64,000 nt of DNA, taken from positions 372,001 through 436,000 of the forward strand of contig CP090855.1 of NCBI GenBank assembly GCA_041879425.1. The letters run 5' to 3'. Within the stretch, counting starts at the first letter, position 1; each line of letters opens with the position of its first letter. A program made the position numbers and the translations under genes. This DNA is from Vibrio pomeroyi. Lineage in GTDB: Bacteria; Pseudomonadota; Gammaproteobacteria; Enterobacterales; Vibrionaceae. Under the pieces are notes generated by a model. It saw only the letters and a list, made by a program, of their open reading frames with translations, did no database searches and was not told the origin of the DNA. Positions 52,481-61,277 of this stretch are shown one piece after another.

Positions 52481-53017
52481 TTACTCTGCATTAGCATCGT
52501 GATTGAAGCATTGTCGCGTTACCAAACCCCATTTTTCGTCCTGATATTGATCTTCCACGTAGTTACCTGATGTGTAGTCATTAACGACCTCTCTCCAGAA
52601 CTTAACTGCATGCTCTGCTCCCAGTACTTGCTTGATTTCCCAACTGCCTTTTAGATGTTCAAACAGCTCACAGATAAACCATTTCCCTACTTTGTTTTTC
52701 CGAAAATAAGGCACAACATAGAAATCACAGATCTCAAACTCGTTTGGCGCTTTGGTTTCAATGGCGGTTAACGCAGCAGGAACTCCATCAATGTAGAGTA
52801 AGTAACCCGTTACGGTCTCACCAAGCGTAGGGTAAATCTCAAACAAGCCATACTCGTCTGGCTTATCTCCGATGATCTTTGAAAACTCGGCGGCATAACC
52901 CTGATATAGATTCGCGTATACCTGTTGATTACCACTATAGACTGTCACAATGTTCATAAACTGATCTCTGTATTGTTCACTCTGCAATTCATGTGAACGT
53001 ATATTTACCACACTCAT
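52481..53017 (-). CDS. GNAT-family N-acetyltransferase
   Basis: 178 residues with a GNAT fold: DGVPAALTAIETK, then the acetyl-CoA loop YVVPYFRKNKVGKWFICELFEHLKG and HAVKFWREVVNDY. The substrate is not known. I use ATG 53017 rather than TTG 53077, which would overlap the upstream gene and lacks a ribosome site; ATG 52957 is also possible. It follows the YciI-like gene closely on the same strand, so the two are probably cotranscribed. Confidence 0.8.
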   Translation of the reverse strand: MSVVNIRSHELQSEQYRDQFMNIVTVYSGNQQVYANLYQGYAAEFSKIIGDKPDEYGLFEIYPTLGETVTGYLLYIDGVPAALTAIETKAPNEFEICDFYVVPYFRKNKVGKWFICELFEHLKGSWEIKQVLGAEHAVKFWREVVNDYTSGNYVEDQYQDEKWGLVTRQCFNHDANAE

Positions 53018-53057
53018 TATCTCAGTGATCGTAAAAGGAGTTGCCGATATACGACGG

Positions 53058-53345
53058 TTATGTAACCAAAAACTCAAATTCTTTTGAAGCTTTCGTTGGT
53101 AGCATCTCGATAACTTCGTATTTAGCTATACCTTCTCGATGAAATGGGTCTTGAGTAAGAATCGCATCTAGTTGCTCTCGATTACTGAGCGTAGATAAGA
53201 TAACTCCACCTGTTCGAGGTTTTTTACGCCCAGACAGCTGAAAATACCCCAATTCATACTGTTCATTCAAAAATTTAACATGTTCAGGAATGAAGCGGTC
53301 TACCTCTTCCATCGGCACTTGGTATTCGAGAGAAACAATAAACAT
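53058..53345 (-). CDS. YciI-family protein
   Basis: 95 residues of the YciI/YCII dimeric ferredoxin-like fold: MFIVSLEYQVPMEEVDRFIPEHVKFL, LSGRKKPRTGGVILS and ILTQDPFHREGIAKYEVIE. The conserved His and Asp (in EHVKFL, DPFH) are the usual pair in a family of small hydrolase-like proteins of uncertain reaction. AAGGA precedes the ATG at 7 nt. It leads a short unit with the GNAT gene. Confidence 0.88.
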   Translation of the reverse strand: MFIVSLEYQVPMEEVDRFIPEHVKFLNEQYELGYFQLSGRKKPRTGGVILSTLSNREQLDAILTQDPFHREGIAKYEVIEMLPTKASKEFEFLVT

Positions 53346-53389
53346 AATAATTCCTTATTTCAGAATATGAGTGATGTTGAGAAAATTAT

Positions 53390-53908
53390 TTAAACAGATA
53401 ACGCTTTACGATAGTAATTGGCGTCTTGATTTTCCCCTTTGAATACAGCGTAGTTCTCTACAGGCCCAACTAACTCAAAGCCTGTATTGGATAAGATTTT
53501 ATTTGAGCCGACATTACCCACTAACGCATAGGCATCAACATATTTAAGTGAAGAGTGCTCGGCTAAGTAGATAAGTAACTTCCTCACTGCGTTAGACGCA
53601 ATACCTTTAGAACCAAATGAGCGACCAACTCGATAGCCTAACTCTCCACTTTCACCGTTGAGGCCGATATCACGGACGTTGATTCGCCCACAAATAGTGC
53701 CATTAGCGTCTTTGATCAACATAGGAATCATCTCGCTATTGTCATACTCTGTTAGAAAGTTCGTGACTTGCTCGGCAACACCCGCATTGGAATAGAAACG
53801 GTCTTCCCGAGCTGGGACAAATTGCTCAAACCACTCTCTATTTTCAACTTCAAACTCTAATAAAGCACTGACATCGCGTGGGTGAAGTAAGTGTAAAAAT
53901 ATATCCAT
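53390..53908 (-). CDS. RimJ/RimL-type GNAT acetyltransferase
   Basis: 172 residues: GRINVRDIGLNGESGELGYRVGRSFGSKGIASNAVRKLL is the acetyl-CoA-binding segment, and YALVGNVGSNKILSNTGFELVG the C-terminal part; ENREWFEQFVP lies near the start. The RimJ/RimL subgroup acetylates protein N-termini or small amines; the substrate is not evident. The frame opens at a TTG two codons earlier; ATG 53908 is preferred. Confidence 0.86.
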   Translation of the reverse strand: MDIFLHLLHPRDVSALLEFEVENREWFEQFVPAREDRFYSNAGVAEQVTNFLTEYDNSEMIPMLIKDANGTICGRINVRDIGLNGESGELGYRVGRSFGSKGIASNAVRKLLIYLAEHSSLKYVDAYALVGNVGSNKILSNTGFELVGPVENYAVFKGENQDANYYRKALSV

Positions 53909-53978
53909 AATCAATACTCTGATGCTTATCTAAAAAGCCGCACCTTATGATTCATACATCTCAGCTTGTCTTCTGAAT

Positions 53979-54443
53979 CTAAGGTAAGTCTCTTAACTTC
54001 TTAGCAGGGTTGCCTGCATAAATACCTTTCTCAGTGATGTCTTTGGTCACTACACTACCCGCTCCAATCACTGCCCCTTCGCAAATGCTGACAGCTAATA
54101 CTGTCGCATTGGAGCCAATGGTAACGTTATTTTCGATAACGGTGCGTCCCCAGTTGTCTGGGTTTGGATCTGGTTTACCCTCTTTGAACAAGTCATTTGC
54201 GAACATCACACCGTGCCCAACAAAGCAGTCACTTCCGATAGTCACATACTCACAAATAAAGGTGTGAGACTGAATCTTACTTCTCTCGCCTATCACGGAG
54301 TTCTTTTGAATCTCGACAAATGGGCCAATGAACACATCGTCTTTAAGCTCACAACCATAAAGGTTGCTTGGCTCGATGATAGTGACATTCTCACCACAGG
54401 TAATATCAGTAATCTGCGCCTTTAAAACTCTAGGACTTGCCAT
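53979..54443 (-). CDS. Hexapeptide-repeat acyltransferase
   Basis: 154 residues of left-handed beta-helix with repeats such as CGENVTI, KDDVFIGPFV, KNSVIGERSKI, GSDCFVGHGV, GNNVTIGSNATV and GAVIGAGSVVTKDI, ending with GNPAKKLR, as in WbbJ/serine O-acetyltransferase-like sugar acetyltransferases. Such enzymes form trimers and acetylate sugars of surface polysaccharides. No glycan gene cluster is around. The ATG at 54443 follows AGAGGAAGT; a longer frame is disregarded. Confidence 0.88.
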   Translation of the reverse strand: MASPRVLKAQITDITCGENVTIIEPSNLYGCELKDDVFIGPFVEIQKNSVIGERSKIQSHTFICEYVTIGSDCFVGHGVMFANDLFKEGKPDPNPDNWGRTVIENNVTIGSNATVLAVSICEGAVIGAGSVVTKDITEKGIYAGNPAKKLRDLP

Positions 54444-54556
54444 ACTTCCTCTCGACATTAGCGTCACAATTCAATCTAAGCGATTGTGCCGTATGCATTA
54501 AAGTGCATCAAATAGAGATGTTGAGAGTTGGTAATGGATCAAAGATCCTGCATAAA

Positions 54557-54706
54557 TTAAAACAAGCCAACCAACACGACTGACAACAGTATGCCACCTA
54601 TAAAGCTAGGGGCATGAAACGGGCGAGCTTGGGATTTTACGTACTCTTTTTGAAGCTCTTCTTGATAAGTTTTGACGGCAAGTTCTTTTACGTAGTTATT
54701 TTGCAT
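54557..54706 (-). CDS. Small single-span membrane protein (49 aa)
   Basis: 49 residues: a hydrophilic N-terminal helix (about 1-30) and a C-terminal membrane segment (about 33-49, GGILLSVVLVGLF). GGAGC lies 6 nt before ATG 54706, which with the good reading supports translation; the frame open to 54769 is AT-rich and unlikely. I do not recognise it. Its C-terminal tail anchor resembles small regulatory peptides. Confidence 0.62.
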   Translation of the reverse strand: MQNNYVKELAVKTYQEELQKEYVKSQARPFHAPSFIGGILLSVVLVGLF

Positions 54707-54800
54707 AATAAGCTCCTTTTCAATGATTAAGAGAAGCTTAAGACTTGAAGTAAGGTTGAGGTAAAGCAAAAATTCAGATTAATTGAACACTTGAGTTTTG

Positions 54801-55157
54801 TCACTCGAGGATTACCCTAAAAACATCATTATTCACACCACCCACGTCCACTAATTCTCCAGTTTTCATATGAAGTGACGTGTTTAGTTGTCGAGTTGAG
54901 CGTGGCTCTTTCGTTTCTCGAATAACGAGCATATCGACCAAGTAGCCAGAGTCTTGCTTCCGAATTGAACCCGAAAAAGTCACACTTTCAACCCTGTCCG
55001 CGAGTACAGAATTAAATGTTTTATCTTCTAGCACACCTGCGGAGATCGATGTATCGCCATAAAACAACGTGATACTGATTGGGTCGGGTGCTAACACTTG
55101 ATTGGATGAACACCCCATCATAGCTAGGCACAACATTAAAATAACTCGAAATTGCAT
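54801..55157 (-). CDS. Small lipoprotein of unknown function
   Basis: 118 residues with a lipoprotein signal (lipobox MMGC, Cys 16, +2 Ser) and a mature beta-rich domain (about 25-118; FSGSIRKQDSGYLVDMLVIRET, VNNDVFRVILE). It is not recognised. It stands between the small membrane protein and the triple-RidA gene, all on the minus strand, but gaps are too long to claim an operon. Confidence 0.7.
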   Translation of the reverse strand: MQFRVILMLCLAMMGCSSNQVLAPDPISITLFYGDTSISAGVLEDKTFNSVLADRVESVTFSGSIRKQDSGYLVDMLVIRETKEPRSTRQLNTSLHMKTGELVDVGGVNNDVFRVILE

Positions 55158-55311
55158 AAACTGGTTTTCTTACGTTAAGCGTCTGTTTTTCATATTAAAA
55201 CACTTCACATCAATAAACGCCATACGTTGGCAGAAGCTTGTTTAGAGTGAATTGTGTAGTGAGGCTTAACGATAGGTTTATATCTTGAGATGGGGCTCGC
55301 TATTCACAGAT

Positions 55312-55346
55312 TCGGCTCTAACTCCTTGTTAAGAAGTTAGAGCCGA
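55312..55346. terminator. Strong hairpin downstream of the triple-RidA gene
   Basis: Perfect 12-bp arms TCGGCTCTAACT and AGTTAGAGCCGA; no T-run follows on either strand, so it is a weak or Rho-assisted terminator, or a stabilising 3' structure. It lies 36-70 nt after the stop. Confidence 0.6.
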
Positions 55347-55381
55347 CATTGGAACGCTATATTCAAATTGGGTTCAGTGAA

Positions 55382-56629
55382 TTAAGCAAAAACGTCTTGT
55401 GGCGGTGTGCCTTCGCAGTTAGAAACGACGGCATCAATTTGGATTAAAGCATTCATAGGAATCTCTGAAACCCCTACCACCGTTCTTGCCGGTAAGTCAG
55501 CATTAAAGAACGTAGTGTAGATCTCGTTCACCGCATCAATATCTGAAACATCTTTAAGCTGAATATTAATTTTCACCGTATCGTCCATGCTGTGGTCAAC
55601 ACTTTCAATGATCGCCTTAATATTTTGTAGGCACTGTTCAGCTTGCTCTTTTATGCCACCAGCAACCACCTCATTGGTTTTCGGATCTACAGGTAGTTGA
55701 CCAGAAATATGATTGTAGTGAGAGAAAGCAACGGTGTGCGAATAAGGCATAAATGGCGCATCAACCGTATTATTAGCTTCAATAACCAGTAAGCGAGTAT
55801 CTTCTGGCAGTTGTGGCGGTGTGCCATCGCCGTGTGAAACAGACGTATCGATTTGAACTAAAGCGCCCATTGGTAGTTCAGCGGCATTAACAATCGTTCG
55901 CGCTGGTACATAACTTGGGAAGAACTTAGCGCAAACTTCATTTACCTTTTCTGCATCTTCAATATTTTTAAGGTAAATCGTGGTTTTAACCACATCATTC
56001 ATAACATGACCGATGCTCTCTAGAATCGTTTTAATGTTTGTTAAACATTGTGTCGTTTGTTCTGTGATACCACCTGAAACCAACTCACCTGTATTTACAT
56101 CGATAGGCAATTGAGCTGAAAGGTTGTTGTAGTGAGAAAAAGCCGCTGTCTGAGTAGAGACAACACTTTGAGGCGCGTTATCTGTATTCCTTGATACCTT
56201 CACCAGCGCGCAAGGTGCTTGTGGTTTAGTGCCTTCGCCGTTTGAAATAAGCGCATCCATTTGAACTAAAGCGTCACTGTTTGGAAGCGCAGCTACGCCC
56301 ACAACAGTGCGTGTAGGTAGAATGTTTTGGAAGAAGCTTTTGTAAACTTCATCGATAGCATCGATATCAGAAATATTCTTAACGAAAACATTAATCTTCA
56401 CAACATCATCCATAACATGGTCGATGCTTTCAACAATAGCCTTAATATTATTTAAGCATTGTGCTGCTTGGTCTTTAATATCACCAATCACAACTTCACC
56501 TGTTTTAGGGTCGACAGGTAATTGAGCTGAAAAGTTATTATAATGAGAAAAAGCGACCGTTTGTGTAGATACAGAATTTGTTGGTGCGTTTTCAGTATTT
56601 CTTGAAACTTTAATGATATCGCTACTCAT
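55382..56629 (-). CDS. Triple RidA/YjgF tandem-fusion protein
   Basis: 415 residues built of three RidA domains in line (about 4-138, 141-275 and 280-415). Each keeps the pattern VAFSHYNN-x-SAQLPVDPxTGE, TVKIN-type strand, then TRTVVGVAALP, ARTIVNAAELP or ARTVVGVSEIP with the imine-binding Arg (R107 in the first). The active Glu of RidA (E120 region) is Asp in all three. RidA is normally a homotrimer of single domains, so one chain here could build the whole trimer. ATG 56629 (AAGGAT upstream) begins the first domain; the open frame to 56677 does not. Confidence 0.88.
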   Translation of the reverse strand: MSSDIIKVSRNTENAPTNSVSTQTVAFSHYNNFSAQLPVDPKTGEVVIGDIKDQAAQCLNNIKAIVESIDHVMDDVVKINVFVKNISDIDAIDEVYKSFFQNILPTRTVVGVAALPNSDALVQMDALISNGEGTKPQAPCALVKVSRNTDNAPQSVVSTQTAAFSHYNNLSAQLPIDVNTGELVSGGITEQTTQCLTNIKTILESIGHVMNDVVKTTIYLKNIEDAEKVNEVCAKFFPSYVPARTIVNAAELPMGALVQIDTSVSHGDGTPPQLPEDTRLLVIEANNTVDAPFMPYSHTVAFSHYNHISGQLPVDPKTNEVVAGGIKEQAEQCLQNIKAIIESVDHSMDDTVKINIQLKDVSDIDAVNEIYTTFFNADLPARTVVGVSEIPMNALIQIDAVVSNCEGTPPQDVFA

Positions 56630-57238
56630 CGAAATTATCCTTTTAATAATATAGGAATACGTGTTTATGTTGAACAACCGTATTGGAAAGAATGATTAAA
56701 GTAGCGCCATGTTAAGTGAATTATTTTAGGGTAAACGTGATACCTGTCAGACTCTAAGGTGACTATAAATCAGCAGGTTATAGAATAATTAGTCATCACA
56801 CGACTAATTATCCGTCACATTTGGCTTTATCAACTGCTAAATTCTCTTTAATTTTTAAACTATTCAATAATCCTGAATACTCTCTCAAGTAGTGTGATAA
56901 GTAATTTACGAAATTTAGATGCAGTTTGATAGGTTGTTCACAATAAAACAGCCTTATTATCAGAACCATTGAACTACTAATAAAATATCCTGCATAAACT
57001 CTTAAGCTATTTAACTAATTATTTTTAAGAGGCTATTTTATACGAGTAAGTTAATAATATGTTCGATAATCAAATACCAAAAATCGGACAAAGCCCATGG
57101 TTAGATACATTTACTCATATAATTAAACAAGCGACATGTTTAGGGTAACTGGGTGAGAAAGGTGGTTGTGATACTAAGAAGTGTTGTTTTCTGAAATGAA
57201 GATGGCGTCAAGACTAGCCATAGACGCCATTGTATCTC
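56630..57238. other. AT-rich gene-free region upstream of the triple-RidA gene
   Basis: No gene. It has the inverted repeat at 56785-56811 and AT content clearly higher than the neighbours, consistent with acquired DNA. The promoter of the RidA fusion should lie to the left. Confidence 0.4.
56785..56811. promoter_or_regulatory. Perfect inverted repeat in the triple-RidA promoter region
   Basis: Ten-bp arms ATAATTAGTC and GACTAATTAT around ATCACAC; about 155-180 bp before the start. Candidate operator, or a terminator-like hairpin without T-run. Confidence 0.4.
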
Positions 57239-57823
57239 TTAGCGATTGCTAGAAAAGAATTTAGCCTCGGCTTCTTCTACATATTTAGTGTAATAAGTAA
57301 GACCTTGAGTGGCAATTTCAACTGGGTGTATTGACTTCAAAGATTGTCCTAGGTGTTCACGTGGAGGGTTGTACCATTTACCTGAGTTTTTTACTTTGAG
57401 CGCAACAACCGTTGGTGGATGATCTGTTACTATCATAGGGTCACCTTCGAAATGAACAACTTCGCCATTAACAATTCGCATTTCTTTAATGTAACCACCT
57501 TTACCGTTAGCAAAATTCATTGTTCTGCTTCCAGGCTTAATCTCGGTCACCTCTTGAATTGAATGATTATCAGCGTCACGGGCTTGCTTCAAGTATTTAA
57601 GCAGTTGGTCTTTTTTGCGATCTCTCGTGAACTGACCTTGCCATGGTTGAAACTTATTTTGAAATTGTTGACAACCTCTTTCAGTTTTATTCCATACTTT
57701 TTCTAAACAATTGAGAAAATCTCGCCATTCTTCTTCAAAAATTTCAAAACTGGTGGCAGATTGCATATCACCTAAGGCACGTTCTGCAGATCTTATCTCT
57801 GCCCATGCAGCCTTCAAAGTCAT
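57239..57823 (-). CDS. Unrecognised hypothetical protein (194 aa)
   Basis: A cytoplasmic protein without signal or membrane segment. The first half is helical and rich in Trp, Glu and Gln (FEEEWRDFLNCLEKVWNK); the second half looks like beta strands (MNFANGKGGYIKEMRIVNGEVVHFEG, PTVVALKVKNSGKWYNPP). The domain layout suggests a helical neck and a beta-rich head, but no family is recognised. It stands alone in AT-rich surroundings, so lateral transfer is possible. No toxin or immunity context was seen. Confidence 0.6.
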   Translation of the reverse strand: MTLKAAWAEIRSAERALGDMQSATSFEIFEEEWRDFLNCLEKVWNKTERGCQQFQNKFQPWQGQFTRDRKKDQLLKYLKQARDADNHSIQEVTEIKPGSRTMNFANGKGGYIKEMRIVNGEVVHFEGDPMIVTDHPPTVVALKVKNSGKWYNPPREHLGQSLKSIHPVEIATQGLTYYTKYVEEAEAKFFSSNR

Positions 57824-58051
57824 ATAAGTGTTCCTTCATCAAAGATGAGCCTCAATGGCTATTAGACAGATAGTTCCCGCATAAAATGAAGACTTTTCTA
57901 TCTGGTTATTTTTACTTACTTGATAGTATGCCGTTTAGTATTTAAATAACAGTGATTTAGGCTAGGTTTTCCTTTGATTTTTAACAGAGTACAGAAATGA
58001 TCTACATAGATTAAATGCCGCACGTTTCGGAACATAGGTATTGAGTAAAGG

Positions 58052-58936
58052 CTAAACAGCTCTAGGGGTGGTATTAAAGTGGCGCTTAAATTCTCGGCTG
58101 AATTGAGATGGGCTGGAATAGCCGACTCGGCGTGCGGCATCGTTGATTCGTAGCCCTTCTAACTGGATCAACTCTTTGGCTTTGTTGAGCCTGACCTTTT
58201 TCAAGTATTGAAGTGGTGATTCAAAGGTGACGTTACGGAAAGCATTGTGAAAAGCAGACACACTCATGTTCGCTTCATCGGCTAGCGATTGAACGGTAAT
58301 GGTTTGGTCATACTCTTCATGGACTTTAGACAGTGCTTTGGCAACACGTGCGTAATGGCCGTCGTGATGGGCAAGATCGAATAACACACGCCCTTCTGAA
58401 CCGGTTAATGCGCGATAAACAATTTCGCTAACAAGCGCATCGCCCAATATGTTGGCTTCGATATCGCAGTGCAGGGTTTTGATAAGTCGAGTAAAGCTTT
58501 CTAACATCCTATCTTCCATAGGGGTCGACTCTAAGCCACTCGAGTTCTGCTTATGTTTGTTGCAGTAACTTTCGAGAAATCCTTGGTCTTCCAGCTTTTT
58601 CACCAAGCTGTGTAAACGCTGAGAATCAATGTTAATAGACAAACCAAGTAAGGGTTCCCCATCGACAGGTAAGGCTTCGCACTCTAATGGCATTGGCACA
58701 CCAACAACGAGGTAATCGCCCGCGGCGTAAGTAACAGGCCTTTCACCGATATAGATGTTCTTTTTACCCTGCCCGAGCATGATGATGCCAGACTGATAGG
58801 TAAAAGGTTGGCGCTGGTTACCACCACTGCTTCGGTAAAACCAGACACCCTCGATCTCAGTTTCTCTGATCCCTTCGAGATCATCCCAACCTTTGTATTC
58901 AACGTAAGACTGCATTAACTGAGCGAGTGTATTCAT
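58052..58936 (-). CDS. AraC-family regulator, YqhC-like
   Basis: 294 residues: an N-terminal AraC-type cupin sensor (about 20-180; GLSINIDSQRLHSLVKKLEDQGF) and two helix-turn-helix motifs at the end (TVQSLADEANMSVSAFHNAFRNVT and LRINDAARRVGYSSPSQFSREFKRHFN). It is divergent from yqhD, exactly as E. coli yqhC is to yqhD, where YqhC activates yqhD upon aldehyde exposure. ATG 58936 has only a weak ribosome site; the frame opens earlier at 59017. Confidence 0.9.
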   Translation of the reverse strand: MNTLAQLMQSYVEYKGWDDLEGIRETEIEGVWFYRSSGGNQRQPFTYQSGIIMLGQGKKNIYIGERPVTYAAGDYLVVGVPMPLECEALPVDGEPLLGLSINIDSQRLHSLVKKLEDQGFLESYCNKHKQNSSGLESTPMEDRMLESFTRLIKTLHCDIEANILGDALVSEIVYRALTGSEGRVLFDLAHHDGHYARVAKALSKVHEEYDQTITVQSLADEANMSVSAFHNAFRNVTFESPLQYLKKVRLNKAKELIQLEGLRINDAARRVGYSSPSQFSREFKRHFNTTPRAV

Positions 58937-59128
58937 AACGGGTGATATTCCATTCAAGGTGCGGAGTGTATTTGCACAAAAGCCCAAAAAGAATAACAAG
59001 TTTGTAGAAATAGGCAATTAATTTGGAGGAACTGCCCTTCACCACCCTAAATTCCTGTACTAATATGCAAATATAGAAATTGAGCAATAAATCAAAATAA
59101 AAATCTAGCTTTACACAAGGAACCTACA

Positions 59129-60277
59129 ATGCAATTTACTTATGTTAACCCTACAGTAATTCACTTCGGCCAAGGCCAAATCAACGCTATCAGCCAAGCG
59201 GTTGATACTTCAAAGAAAGTACTTGTCATCTACGGTGGCGGTTCAATCAAAAGCAATGGTGTTTACGACCAAGTAGTCGCATCTCTTAAAGATCACGCTT
59301 GGATTGAGTTTTCTGGTGTTGAAGCAAACCCAACGAAAGAGACGCTAGACAAAGCCGTCGCTCTTGTTAAAGAAGAAAACGTAGAATTCATTATCGCTGT
59401 TGGCGGTGGTTCGGTAATCGACGGTTCTAAGTATGTGGCTGCAGCGGCTAAATACGACGGTGACGGTTGGGATATCCTAGCGGGCAAACACCAAGTAACA
59501 GAAGCAACGCCAATCGGCGCGGTGTTAACGCTTCCTGCTACAGGCTCTGAATCTAACATGGGTGCGGTAATCACTCGTAAAGCGACTCAAGAGAAACTGG
59601 CTTTCCTTAACCCTGCAGTACAGCCTAAGTTTGCGGTAATGGACCCAGATGTAATGAAGTCTCTACCAGAGCGCCAATTAGTGAATGGTTTAGTCGATGC
59701 TTGGGTACACGTGTGTGAGCAATACATCACAATGCCAACAGATGCGATGGTTCAAGATGGTTACGCTGAAACACTGCTGAAAAACCTACTTGTACTGGGT
59801 AAGCAATACGACGAGCGTGACAACGACGCATGGCGTGCAAACCTAATGTGGACAGCAAACCAAGCGCTTAACGGCCTGATTGGTACGGGTGTTCCTCAAG
59901 ATTGGGCAACTCACATGATTGGCCACGAGTTCACAGCACTATGGCACGTAGACCACGCACGTTCTCTTGCGATTGTTCAACCTTCACTACTTCGTAACCA
60001 AATCGAAGCGAAGCGTGGCAAGCTAGAGCAAATGGGTCGTAACGTATTTGGCCTAGAAGCGGGTGCTGACTTGGCAGAGCGCACTATCGATGCAATCGAA
60101 GCGTTCTACCACAGCCTAGACGTTGCAACTATGTTCGACGGCTACCAAGCAACTAAAGCGGAAGCAATCGACAACGTTGTTGCTCAACTTGAATCACACG
60201 GTTACCTGCAACTTGGTGAGAACCAAGCAATCACGCTAGAGAAAACACGTGAGATTCTAGAGTCTGCGATTCACTAA
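59129..60277 (+). CDS. yqhD: YqhD-type NADPH-dependent aldehyde reductase
   Basis: 382 residues, iron-type alcohol dehydrogenase fold. It follows E. coli YqhD along its length: YGGGSIKSNGVYDQV, VGGGSVIDGSKY, LPATGSESNMGAVITRK, and metal residues in VNGLVDAWVHVCEQY (Asp, His) and GHEFTALWHVDHARSLAI (two His). It reduces toxic short aldehydes such as butanal, malondialdehyde or glyoxal with NADPH. Downstream comes a 250-bp gap, then the amino-acid ABC operon. Control by the divergent AraC-family regulator is very likely. Confidence 0.93.
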   Translation: MQFTYVNPTVIHFGQGQINAISQAVDTSKKVLVIYGGGSIKSNGVYDQVVASLKDHAWIEFSGVEANPTKETLDKAVALVKEENVEFIIAVGGGSVIDGSKYVAAAAKYDGDGWDILAGKHQVTEATPIGAVLTLPATGSESNMGAVITRKATQEKLAFLNPAVQPKFAVMDPDVMKSLPERQLVNGLVDAWVHVCEQYITMPTDAMVQDGYAETLLKNLLVLGKQYDERDNDAWRANLMWTANQALNGLIGTGVPQDWATHMIGHEFTALWHVDHARSLAIVQPSLLRNQIEAKRGKLEQMGRNVFGLEAGADLAERTIDAIEAFYHSLDVATMFDGYQATKAEAIDNVVAQLESHGYLQLGENQAITLEKTREILESAIH

Positions 60278-60530
60278 GCTCGCTAAAGCTTAAACAAAGC
60301 CGAACAACATAGAATTACAAAGACAATTTGAACAAGTGAAGTGCCGTAAACAAGATTTATGGCATCACACTGAACCAAATACTTTGGCCCTACGTATATC
60401 AAAAGCAGCGTCCATTTCGGGCGCTGCTTTTTATTTGCCCTACAAGATGCTATTAAATTCTCATAAGTCCCTAATTTTATGTGCAATCATATTTCTATAT
60501 TGTTAAGGTAAACCTGTCTCTTTACTAGGT

Positions 60531-61277
60531 ATGAACAACGATTTGAACAATCTCAAGGAAATGGTTAAGTTTAAGTCACTTAACAAGTGGTATGGTGATT
60601 TTCATGCCCTAAAGGATATCGATTTAAATATTGAACAGGGAGAGATAGTGGTGATTTGCGGACCGTCAGGTTCAGGTAAATCAACCTTGATCCGCTGTAT
60701 CAATCAGCTAGAACCCTTCGAAAGTGGCGAGCTTTCCGTGCTAGAACAAACGCTTCCGTGCAAGTTCCACACGCCAGGTCAAGTCGGAATGGTGTTCCAG
60801 CACTTCCATTTATTCCCCCATCTTACTGTGCTTGAAAACCTGACTCTGTCCCCAATTCGTACGCTTAAGAAAAGCAAAGAAGAAGCAGAGAAAACGGCTA
60901 TGCATTATCTCGAATGTGTGCACATTGCCGAGCAAGCGAATAAGTACCCAGCTCAACTTTCTGGTGGCCAACAACAACGTGTTGCGATTGCTCGATCTCT
61001 TTGTATGAAGCCTGAACTGCTGTTGTTTGATGAACCAACATCTGCTCTTGATCCGGAAATGATCAACGAGGTGCTTGATGTGATGGTTGAGCTAGCAAGT
61101 GAAGGGATTACCATGGTGTGTGTGACACACGAAATGGGTTTTGCGAAACGTGTTGCTGACCGTGTCATATTTATGGATGAAGGACAAATCGTGGAATCCA
61201 ATACACCACAATGCCTGTTCGAGAATCCTCAACACGAGCGTACTCAAGCGTTCCTAAATCAGATTCTGACTTACTGA
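60531..61277 (+). CDS. Polar amino-acid ABC importer ATPase
   Basis: 248 residues with Walker A GPSGSGKST, Q-loop VFQHFHLFPHL, signature LSGGQQQRVAIARSL, Walker B LLLFDEPTSALDPE and H-loop VTHEM: the GlnQ/HisP/ArtP group. Its stop overlaps the next gene's start (TGATG), so translation is coupled. Which amino acid is moved is not clear. Confidence 0.94.
   Translation: MNNDLNNLKEMVKFKSLNKWYGDFHALKDIDLNIEQGEIVVICGPSGSGKSTLIRCINQLEPFESGELSVLEQTLPCKFHTPGQVGMVFQHFHLFPHLTVLENLTLSPIRTLKKSKEEAEKTAMHYLECVHIAEQANKYPAQLSGGQQQRVAIARSLCMKPELLLFDEPTSALDPEMINEVLDVMVELASEGITMVCVTHEMGFAKRVADRVIFMDEGQIVESNTPQCLFENPQHERTQAFLNQILTY

Noticed and set aside
52377..56700. Superintegron cassettes with attC sites
   Set aside because: The block of small same-strand genes suggested it, but no repeated core (GTTRRRY type) or VCR-like palindromes were found between genes.
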